Below are positions 1 to 5,722 of a stretch of DNA of 12,667 nucleotides, one piece after another. Location: assembly GCA_902767175.1 (NCBI GenBank), contig CACXGH010000035.1, forward strand, positions 1-12,667. The letters run 5' to 3'. The notes beneath the pieces were generated by a model. The model was not told the DNA's origin and made no database searches. It worked only from the letters and a program-made list of their open reading frames with translations. Both the position numbers and the translations under genes were made by a program. This DNA is from an uncultured Ruminococcus sp. Its GTDB lineage: Bacteria > Bacillota > Clostridia > Oscillospirales > Acutalibacteraceae. How positions within the stretch are numbered: position 1 is the stretch's first letter; every line of letters starts with the position of its first letter.

Positions 1-1
1 A

Positions 2-85
2 GGAGCTAAAGCTCCCCGACGTCTGTTGACGGCGTCGCTCGCTCCAATCAAGCGAGCTTGTTGGAGCTTTGCTCCTTGTTTAATT
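2..85 (+). repeat. Multi-hairpin dispersed repeat, copy 1 (full length)
   Basis: This 84-base element is identical, in inverted orientation, to 12584-12667 and is partly repeated at 1825-1898. It is a chain of short inverted repeats: GGAGC-TAAA-GCTCC (2-15), CGACGTC/GGCGTCG with a 7-base loop and one G-T pair (about 17-37), GCTCGCT/AGCGAGC around CCAATCA, and GGAGC-TTT-GCTCC, ending in TTGTTTAATT. It has no coding capacity, and no transposase lies beside it. It resembles REP/MITE-type intergenic elements in form. I do not recognise it as a named family. Confidence 0.9.
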
Positions 86-152
86 ATGGGGTCCCATTAT
101 GAATAAAAGGGACAGTATGTAAAATCAGTCCCGCAATGTCAGGAACGAGGTG

Positions 153-1739
153 ATGCTTTTGAGTGAGACGATAAAGAAAGGCTCCGTTAAGGATAAGATC
201 GCAGGTCTTCTTGACGATCCTGCTGTATTTCGTCTGATCACGATGATCGTTCTGTACTGTGATATCAGATATCTGTCGGCACCCGTGTACTACACGGTTA
301 TGATCATTCTTTCGGTCTGGGCAGGCTTTCTGATGGTGCGGCAGCTTTATGTGAAAAAACGCATTATGAGGGTGAAATTCAGAAGGATAATTTTTGTGTT
401 CCTTTTCTTTGCGGCATTATCGGTTATACTTCATTCGGAGATGAATCTGCCGCAGAATTTGTTTACCTTGTATTGGATAGCGGTCTGTTTCTTCTTATTC
501 TACGGTATCCACTCGGAAAAGAGCAATACCCGTGTAAAAAGAGAAATGAAAAGGCTGTTTGATGTACTGACGGCAATGACGGATCTTACCATGCTAATCG
601 GACTTATCCTGTTTGTGATATTCCCTAAGGGATTGTCTGTTATGGGATATGAAGTCTGCATTATAGAGGGGCGCTTTGTGGGGATTATCCCGAATGCCAA
701 TGTTACAGCCTTTTATTCTGTGATGTGTATAGTGATGTGTACTTTACTGCTGAGAATGAGAAGGGCAGACGGCACCATAACAAAAAAGCTGAGGATATAT
801 TATATTATCAGCATTGTCATGAACAGTTTTGTCCTTGTGCTTACGGATTCCAATGCTTCTCTTGTGTTTATCATGGTTTATCTGTCGTTCCTGTTCTTCT
901 ATGAGCTTTTCAAGGAGTTCAGCGCACAGAAGCTGCATACGCTTGTGTTCAGAGTTGCCGCAACAGCGCTTTCATGTGTTATGGTAACAGCAACGGTGAT
1001 GTTCGTGCGTGTGAATGTTCAGAGCGGAATTGCTCAGATGATGGTCAATCGTGAATCGGATATTGTCGTATCGACAAAGCTTGATGCAAACAATGATAAT
1101 ATCAAGCTTGATAAGACAGAGCTTTCAAGCAAGCCGTCAAATGCACAGAAGGTGATAGGACATCAGAACACCAATATTGACAGCGGAAGATTTGTCCTGT
1201 GGAGACAGTCGCTCGGACTTATAGAGCTTTATCCGTTATTCGGCATAGGAAAGGATAATATTCCCGATTACGGAGTGCAGTATCTGGGGGGAATAAGATA
1301 TACCAATCTTGGCGGATACAAGTATGTTGATTTTCATAACGGTCTGCTGACAATCACGGTGAGCTTCGGCATTGTCGGGCTGAGTCTGTTTTTAGTGCTT
1401 TCGCTGACGATAGCCAAGGCCATACTGAAATCCATGTTCAGGCATAAGCTGAGGAGCAGAAGAGACGGAAATGTTCTTGTGCTGATAGCGGCATTTGCCG
1501 CTGCGTATTGTGTATACTCAATGTTTGAGGCGGCGCTGTTCACCGACTATACATACAGAGTAATGATATTCTGGCTTATCATCGGATTTGGTCTGAGTTA
1601 TGTTATGAAATATCATCAGCAGGGAATGCATTCGTTTATTGACACTGAGCCGCTCAATGACGATTCATCGGAGCTGCGGTATATAACGGGAAAATTCAAT
1701 GTGCTGAAAAAGCTTTTCACGAAGAAAAAAGAAGAATAA
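153..1739 (+). CDS. O-antigen ligase/polymerase-like polytopic membrane protein (Wzy_C-type)
   Basis: About 528 residues with roughly 12 predicted membrane helices and a large extracytoplasmic loop between helices 9 and 10 (about residues 290-395). After this loop come a DSGRFVLWRQ segment, a GIGKDN motif and an FHNGLL motif (His near residue 395), followed by a Gly-rich helix. That order is typical of the Wzy_C/O-antigen ligase family, which polymerises or transfers undecaprenyl-linked glycans at the outer face of the membrane. The substrate cannot be read from the sequence. The tail (about 485-528) is hydrophilic and ends in a Lys/Glu-rich stretch. The start is uncertain: GTG150, ATG153 (AGGA 8 bases upstream) and TTG159 (GAGG 8 bases upstream, within a GAGGTGAT Shine-Dalgarno match) are all in frame. 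The gene stands alone between two direct copies of the hairpin repeat and has its own terminator. No glycosyltransferase or flippase genes lie next to it. Confidence 0.75.
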   Translation: MLLSETIKKGSVKDKIAGLLDDPAVFRLITMIVLYCDIRYLSAPVYYTVMIILSVWAGFLMVRQLYVKKRIMRVKFRRIIFVFLFFAALSVILHSEMNLPQNLFTLYWIAVCFFLFYGIHSEKSNTRVKREMKRLFDVLTAMTDLTMLIGLILFVIFPKGLSVMGYEVCIIEGRFVGIIPNANVTAFYSVMCIVMCTLLLRMRRADGTITKKLRIYYIISIVMNSFVLVLTDSNASLVFIMVYLSFLFFYELFKEFSAQKLHTLVFRVAATALSCVMVTATVMFVRVNVQSGIAQMMVNRESDIVVSTKLDANNDNIKLDKTELSSKPSNAQKVIGHQNTNIDSGRFVLWRQSLGLIELYPLFGIGKDNIPDYGVQYLGGIRYTNLGGYKYVDFHNGLLTITVSFGIVGLSLFLVLSLTIAKAILKSMFRHKLRSRRDGNVLVLIAAFAAAYCVYSMFEAALFTDYTYRVMIFWLIIGFGLSYVMKYHQQGMHSFIDTEPLNDDSSELRYITGKFNVLKKLFTKKKEE

Positions 1740-1747
1740 TACTACAG

Positions 1748-1776
1748 GGCCGGCAGATATAGACTGCCGGTCTTTT
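1748..1776 (+). terminator. Rho-independent terminator after the O-antigen-ligase-like gene
   Basis: The stem GGCCGGCAG (1748-1756) pairs with CTGCCGGTC (1764-1772), with one G-T pair and a 7-base loop, and is followed by TTTT. It begins 9 bases after the stop codon, so it most likely ends a single-gene transcript. Confidence 0.85.
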
Positions 1777-1824
1777 ATGTATATCCGATTTGAAATGAAC
1801 ATAATTATTACCGGAATGTCCGGC

Positions 1825-1898
1825 GGAGCATTTGCGCTTTGACGTCGTCGCTCGCTCCGATCAAGCGAGCTTGTTGGAGCGTAGCTCCTTGTTTAATT
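1825..1898 (+). repeat. Multi-hairpin repeat, copy 2 (diverged and shortened)
   Basis: This copy has the same orientation as the one at 2-85. The match is close from TTTGACG (1838) to TTGTTTAATT (1898). Left of that, GGAGCATTTGCGC (1825-1837) looks like a decayed first hairpin, with part of the second hairpin missing. The third hairpin keeps its 7-base arms with loop CCGATCA instead of CCAATCA, and the last keeps GGAGC/GCTCC with loop GTA instead of TTT. It lies between the terminator of the upstream gene and the leader of the spoIID-like gene. Confidence 0.85.
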
Positions 1899-1900
1899 GA

Positions 1901-1959
1901 TACTAATATCAAATAGACCTGACGACAAGCTTTGGCGCCCCTTCTGTCTGATATTAGTA
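1901..1959 (+). promoter_or_regulatory. Long inverted repeat in the leader of the spoIID-like gene
   Basis: TACTAATATCA (1901-1911) has its exact reverse complement TGATATTAGTA at 1949-1959, with AGAC/GTCT-type complementarity just inside the arms. It begins two bases after repeat copy 2 and ends about 75 bases before the preferred TTG start. It could be an RNA hairpin in the 5' leader or a protein binding site. The loop is long and no T-run follows directly, so a terminator is less likely. Confidence 0.5.
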
Positions 1960-2033
1960 TAAGTCAGTTTTTCGGAAAGGGGGTCGGGGATAACACTTTG
2001 TTTTTAAGCAAAGGGGTTCCCCTGTGGAGTAAC

Positions 2034-3068
2034 TTGCAGAAGAAGATAATAACAGCGGCTGTGGGGTTTGTTATAATGGCGCTGCTGCCGCTTCTGGGAT
2101 TGGGAGAGGGAAATGCGGAAAATATGGCGGAGGAGATAGTATCGGCTGTTCAGAGTATGTCTGATAGTCAGGAGAAAAGTCTGGTGAAGCCGGAGGACAG
2201 TGAAGAAGAGCCTCAAGGAGATGCAGCCGCAAATGGAACGGACAGCTTTGTTATACTCGACACCGGAAGCGGAAATGTTGTAACGATAGACGACAGGAGC
2301 TTCTGCGTTGGTGCGCTCGCCTATGAAATGCTGCCCTCATGCGATGAAGAAGCGCTTAAGGCTCAATGCATTGCCTGTTATACACATTTTTGCAGGCTGA
2401 GGGACAGTCAGAGGGAAAAACCTGATGATGAGCTTAAGGGAGCGTATTTAAAGGCAGACCTTACAAACGGGAAGGTATATCTGAGCGATGAGATATTAAA
2501 AGAAAAATGGGGAGAACAGTATGAAAAATACAAAAGCAAGCTTTCGGGAGCTGTAGATGCCGTATTCGGGAAGAAGCTGACAGATGGGAACGGGGAGCTT
2601 ATTGATGCCTGTTACTTTGCGTTATCTTCGGGAATGACAGAGAATGCTGAGGATATTTTCGGGTTTGAAAGCCCTTATCTTAAGGCGGTGCCGAGTCCGT
2701 GGGATAAGCAGGCGCCGGGGTGGTGCAGCGAAAAGACTGTAAGCCGTAAGGAATTCTACAGACTGCTGAGCAGCGGCAGCAATGAATTCTCTGAGGAAAA
2801 GGGAATAGGTGAGATAAAGAGAACGCCGGGCGGAAGTATAATCAGTGCGGAAATAGGCGGCGTTCAGTTTACGGGCATGAAGCTCCGTGAGATATTCGGA
2901 CTGAGAAGTGCAAATATTGAGATCACCCCAAAGGGGGACAATATTGTCTTTACCGTAAAGGGTTATGGTCACGGAGTGGGAATGAGTCAATACGGTGCCG
3001 ATGCCATGGCAAAACAGGGAGCGGACTACAGGGAGATACTGCTGCATTATTACGGAGTTACAATATGA
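2034..3068 (+). CDS. spoIID: SpoIID/LytB-family lytic transglycosylase (stage II sporulation protein D-like)
   Basis: Starting at TTG 2034 (GGAG 4 bases upstream) gives 344 residues with a short basic N-terminus (MQKKIITAAV) leading straight into a membrane helix (about 5-24). That is almost the length of Bacillus subtilis SpoIID. Farther-upstream in-frame TTG codons (1932, 1998) would add a non-hydrophobic extension across the leader hairpin. The SpoIID domain shows GALAYEML with Glu98 at the position of the family's catalytic glutamate, EALKAQCIACYTHF (family consensus EALKAQAVAARTYA), DACYFALSSGMTENAEDI, and the C-terminal signature GYGHGVGMSQYGADAMAKQG followed by EILLHYYG. The family cleaves denuded glycan strands during forespore engulfment; non-sporulation relatives exist, so the sporulation role is inferred. 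Cysteines cluster near the active site (91, 103, 112, 115, 120). It converges on the NlpC/P60 gene. Confidence 0.88.
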   Translation: MQKKIITAAVGFVIMALLPLLGLGEGNAENMAEEIVSAVQSMSDSQEKSLVKPEDSEEEPQGDAAANGTDSFVILDTGSGNVVTIDDRSFCVGALAYEMLPSCDEEALKAQCIACYTHFCRLRDSQREKPDDELKGAYLKADLTNGKVYLSDEILKEKWGEQYEKYKSKLSGAVDAVFGKKLTDGNGELIDACYFALSSGMTENAEDIFGFESPYLKAVPSPWDKQAPGWCSEKTVSRKEFYRLLSSGSNEFSEEKGIGEIKRTPGGSIISAEIGGVQFTGMKLREIFGLRSANIEITPKGDNIVFTVKGYGHGVGMSQYGADAMAKQGADYREILLHYYGVTI

Positions 3069-3077
3069 CATAATAAT

Positions 3078-3108
3078 AACGCACATTGCCTTTGCGGTAA
3101 TGTGCGTT
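3078..3108. terminator. Bidirectional hairpin terminator between convergent genes
   Basis: AACGCACATTGCC (3078-3090) pairs with GGTAATGTGCGTT (3096-3108) as a 13-base stem with one G-T pair and a 5-base loop. It sits 9 bases after the spoIID-like stop and 13 bases from the stop of the opposing gene. Flanking sequence is A/T-rich on both sides, so it can serve both transcripts. The T-runs are interrupted, and termination may be less sharp than at 12527-12556. Confidence 0.75.
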
Positions 3109-3121
3109 AATAATTCGTTTA

Positions 3122-5329
3122 TTACTTTTTGTGTACATACTGTTTAGCCGCAGCCTTTTTCTTAAGCTCTGCTATGAATACTACAGCGAAAAGAAGTGCT
3201 GCTGCAAATACTGTGCCGAGAACTACGAGCATTCTTGTGAACTCTGTCTGCTCGTTTGCAGTGTTAAGAACTATCTCTGCTGTCTTTACGTCTGCAATGC
3301 CTGCAAGAGCGTTATCTGAGATAGCGGCCGTCTTGAGGATAAGCTGTTCGCCTGCATGAACCGTCTCTCTCTGAGATTCTGTCTTTATAGCCTCCTGAGT
3401 CTTTTCATCAGCCCAGCCTGTGACCTCAAGATCGAAATCCTTCTGGAAGTTTTCTACGGCAGATACAACAGCCTTGCTGTATACGCCTGATGTCTTGCCG
3501 TCATAATATTTGAGTGAAGCAAGTCTTGATTGTAGCTGAGCAACGTCCTCGCCGGAGAAGCCGAACTTCATTGTGCTGTAGTCGGCAGGCTTAACAGCCT
3601 CGTCTGAATAAAGTACTTCAAGCTGCTCGGCTGTAAGTCTTTCGTCCTCCTTGAGACCTGCTGCCTTCTGATAGCTGTGAACAGCTTCAAGTGTTGCATC
3701 GTCAAATTTGTCCGTAACCACACCGGGGAAGTATCTCAGCTCGATAAGTCTCTTCTGCAGCTTTGCTACAAGTGAGCCGCTCTCGCCGTAGCTTACGCTG
3801 CCGGCAAAGGGGTTGACTTTTGCGTCTGAGCTGAATATCTTAAGCTGTGTATCGGGGTCTGCGCTGCCGGTTGCTTCAAGCTCGTTGTTCTTCTGGAACT
3901 GCTTTACGGCGCTTGATGTAAGCTCGCCGTAGAAGCCTGTGATTTCATCATAATAGTATTTCAGCTCTGCAAGTCTCTCCTGAAGTGCCGTAACGGGAAG
4001 TGATGTTCCGCCGTCGAAAGCGCCCTGCTCAAGGAAGCTGAAATCGTTCTTTGCCTTGTTGGACTTGAGTACCTTATATGTCTTTGCTGTAACGATGCCC
4101 GTTACTTCAAGGTCGTTGTTGTTCTGGAAGAGCATTACTGCGTTTACTGTGTCCTCACCGTAGTAGCCTGTAGCTTTATTTGTAAGATAACCCAGCTCAT
4201 AAAGTCTTGTCTGAATGGAAGCTACTGTCTTGCTTTCGTCATCGTCCTCGTAATCGTACTCGGCGATAACTGCGTTTTCCTCTGCCTTTCTCTTTTCTTC
4301 GGCAGCCTTTCTTTCAGCTTCTTCCTTTGCTTTCTTCTCGGCCTCTTCCTTTGCCTTTCTTTCAGCCTCTTCCTTTGCTTTTCTCTCGGCCTCTTCCTTT
4401 GCCTTTCTCTCAGCCTCTTCCTTTGCCTTTCTCTCGGCCTCTTCTCTTTCCCTCTGCTCAGCTTCTTCTTTCAGTCTCTGAGCTTCGGCTTCCTCAGCCT
4501 GACGCTGCCTTTCTTCTTCGGCAAGTCTTTCGGCTTCTGCGTCATAGTCATCGTCGTCATCATCGTCATCATAATAACCTGTGTTGTTATCATCATCGTC
4601 ATCATAATAACCTGTGTTGTTATCATCATCGTCATCATAATAACCTGTGTTGTTATCATCATCGTAATAAGACTGATTGCTGTTTCCTGAGGAGTTGTTT
4701 GATGTTGAGGAATAGTCTGTTGACTGATATGCATCTGACGGAGGGTCTATATTGGACACGCCCGAGCCGTCAAAGTAATATGTAACACCGTCAAAGGTTC
4801 TTGATGTATTTACGATATACTCGCCGTTTTCATAGTAGAAGGAGTCGCCGTCAAACAGCACCCAGCCTGAATCGGGATAGGAAACGCCTGCTACCTTGAA
4901 CCATTCCGTCCAGCTTCTGCTGTATACGTTGTGATATACCATTCCGGAGTATTCGTCTCTTGCGTCAACTGCCATTCCCGAGCCGATGTAAACACCGATA
5001 TGACCGGGAGAATGAAGTCCGAGACCGTGGATATTTGGTATGCCGTTGCTCATATATCCCCATTCGGATGAAGATGCGAGCATATCTACTCTTACTCCGC
5101 CTACTCCGTAATATGAAGCTATAAGACCCGAGCAGTCTACATAACCGTATGATGTACCGCCCCATACATACTGCCAGCCCTCTCTGTATGCCCTGAGTGC
5201 GTGAGCTGCAAGGCCTACGTTTGTCGGGCTTTCGGCTGATGCTGCAGGAGCGGAGCTGATAAATGTCATTCCGCCTATAGCCGCCGTAAGCGCAAGCGCC
5301 AGCGACTTCTTGACGATATGTTTCGCCAT
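3122..5329 (-). CDS. Secreted, membrane-anchored NlpC/P60 peptidoglycan hydrolase with four peptidoglycan-binding domains
   Basis: 735 residues. In order: a signal peptide (1-32, cut after SAPAASA); an NlpC/P60 cysteine-peptidase domain (about 34-150) with Cys66 in VDCSG and His110 in SPGHIGVYIG; a Trp/Tyr/Gly cell-wall-binding-like repeat (about 155-192); a Ser/Asn linker (200-222); Asp-rich tandem repeats (223-262); a charged helical stalk of AERKAKEE-type repeats (about 264-352); four PG_binding_1-like domains (about 365-423, 441-500, 512-575, 588-650), each with an LQxRLxxLxYY-type core; a spacer; and a C-terminal membrane helix (700-720) with a Lys-rich tail. This predicts an ectodomain on a stalk held in the membrane rather than by sortase. 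NlpC/P60 enzymes cut peptide stems in peptidoglycan, usually at gamma-D-Glu-diamino acid bonds. The position 12 residues after His110, often His/Asn/Gln, is Asp122. The start has AAAGGGG 9 bases upstream. It is a single-gene unit, divergent from the ddl operon. Confidence 0.9.
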   Translation of the reverse strand: MAKHIVKKSLALALTAAIGGMTFISSAPAASAESPTNVGLAAHALRAYREGWQYVWGGTSYGYVDCSGLIASYYGVGGVRVDMLASSSEWGYMSNGIPNIHGLGLHSPGHIGVYIGSGMAVDARDEYSGMVYHNVYSRSWTEWFKVAGVSYPDSGWVLFDGDSFYYENGEYIVNTSRTFDGVTYYFDGSGVSNIDPPSDAYQSTDYSSTSNNSSGNSNQSYYDDDNNTGYYDDDDDNNTGYYDDDDDNNTGYYDDDDDDDDYDAEAERLAEEERQRQAEEAEAQRLKEEAEQREREEAERKAKEEAERKAKEEAERKAKEEAERKAKEEAEKKAKEEAERKAAEEKRKAEENAVIAEYDYEDDDESKTVASIQTRLYELGYLTNKATGYYGEDTVNAVMLFQNNNDLEVTGIVTAKTYKVLKSNKAKNDFSFLEQGAFDGGTSLPVTALQERLAELKYYYDEITGFYGELTSSAVKQFQKNNELEATGSADPDTQLKIFSSDAKVNPFAGSVSYGESGSLVAKLQKRLIELRYFPGVVTDKFDDATLEAVHSYQKAAGLKEDERLTAEQLEVLYSDEAVKPADYSTMKFGFSGEDVAQLQSRLASLKYYDGKTSGVYSKAVVSAVENFQKDFDLEVTGWADEKTQEAIKTESQRETVHAGEQLILKTAAISDNALAGIADVKTAEIVLNTANEQTEFTRMLVVLGTVFAAALLFAVVFIAELKKKAAAKQYVHKK
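4297..4464 (-). repeat. 24-bp tandem repeat encoding a charged helical stalk
   Basis: Five nearly identical 24-base units start at 4321, 4345, 4369, 4393 and 4417, each containing cttcctttgc on the plus strand, with degenerate units on either side (4297-4320, 4441-4464). Read on the minus strand they encode AERKAKEE repeats inside the NlpC/P60 protein. Unit length is a multiple of three, so copy-number change would lengthen or shorten the stalk without shifting frame. Confidence 0.9.
4571..4665 (-). repeat. 33-bp tandem repeat encoding an Asp-rich linker
   Basis: Two full identical 33-base units (4571-4603, 4604-4636) and a partial third (4637-4665) encode NNTGYYDDDDD-type blocks on the minus strand, next to further Asp codons at about 4540-4570. 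The near-identity of the units points to recent slippage or selection for copy number. Confidence 0.9.
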
Positions 5330-5430
5330 TGGTGATTACCCCTTTCAAATTCTTTTCTATGGCAAAGAATTTATATTTTCTGAAAATATCACGAACACTT
5401 AATTACAAACCGAAAAGCTTTTTAACAGAA

Positions 5431-5459
5431 ATTTAACTTAATGAAACTTTTGATGTCAA
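5431..5459 (-). promoter_or_regulatory. Candidate vegetative promoter for the NlpC/P60 gene
   Basis: On the minus strand, TTGACA (plus-strand 5454-5459) is followed after exactly 17 bases by TTAAAT (5431-5436): a perfect -35 and a 4/6 match to TATAAT. Transcription would start near 5424, giving a leader of roughly 95 bases before the start codon. The AAAGGGG ribosome binding site is at 5339-5345. Confidence 0.6.
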
Positions 5460-5620
5460 TGTTGTAATAATTTCCTTTATAATAACATGGAGTTGACCAA
5501 AAATCAAGAGATTGTCTTGTATAAAATGGAAAAAATCAAATATTCGGCATATTGCACAAAAGCTGACAAGGTTTTGAAATAAGTTCTCTTTTACAGAAAA
5601 TGCTTACATATAATTAATAA

Positions 5621-5649
5621 TTGCAACAAGCCGCAGAATGTGGTATGAT
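5621..5649 (+). promoter_or_regulatory. Candidate vegetative promoter for the ddl-ychF operon
   Basis: TTGCAA (5621-5626) is followed after 17 bases by TATGAT (5644-5649), with a TG one base upstream of the -10 (5641-5642), making an extended -10. Transcription would start near 5656, placing the palindrome at 5673-5691 inside the leader, about 20-35 bases downstream of the start. Confidence 0.65.
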
Positions 5650-5672
5650 ATTAAATTGACAATGGAAATGTA

Positions 5673-5691
5673 TGTAAAGAATGTCTTTACA
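5673..5691. promoter_or_regulatory. Perfect palindrome in the ddl leader (operator-like)
   Basis: TGTAAAGA-ATG-TCTTTACA is an 8-base perfect inverted repeat with a 3-base centre, just downstream of the predicted transcription start of the operon and 31 bases before the ddl start codon. Compact symmetrical sites at this position are typical repressor operators. The RNA could also form a small hairpin, but a 3-base loop and an A/T-rich stem favour a DNA site. The binding protein is not identifiable from the sequence. Confidence 0.5.
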
Positions 5692-5722
5692 GCTATTTTC
5701 TTCTATTTTGGAGAGTGATATC

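Larger units (their letters stand above)
5330..5722. other. Divergent intergenic region between the NlpC/P60 gene and the ddl operon
   Basis: These 393 bases are markedly A/T-rich and show no convincing open reading frame. They hold a minus-strand promoter (5431-5459) for the NlpC/P60 gene, a plus-strand promoter (5621-5649) for ddl, and a palindrome in the ddl leader (5673-5691). A weaker plus-strand candidate, TTGCAC-17-TGAAAT (about 5553-5581), is possible. Nothing resembling a known riboswitch was recognised. Confidence 0.7.

Noticed and set aside
1932..2033. Longer spoIID-like protein starting at TTG1932 or TTG1998
   Set aside because: The extra residues have no hydrophobic or family-like character and overlap the leader inverted repeat. 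The 2034 start gives a normal SpoIID N-terminus and length.
2622..3086. 154-codon minus-strand open frame across the end of the spoIID-like gene
   Set aside because: It is antisense to conserved SpoIID motifs, crosses the terminator region and has no recognisable domain.
4321..4665. Short regular repeats that could suggest a CRISPR array
   Set aside because: The units are directly tandem with no unique spacers, and they are in-frame codons of a protein.
4327..4785. Plus-strand open frame of 152 codons opposite the NlpC/P60 gene, and a minus-strand frame at 4471-4734
   Set aside because: Both are low-complexity readings of the 24- and 33-base tandem repeats in other frames. Neither has a ribosome binding site or recognisable domain, and the 735-residue frame explains the region.
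5681..5722. Upstream in-frame ATG for ddl
   Set aside because: It is the centre of the palindrome, has no Shine-Dalgarno sequence at usable distance, and adds 14 residues absent from Ddl proteins. ATG5723 has GGAG at 9 bases.
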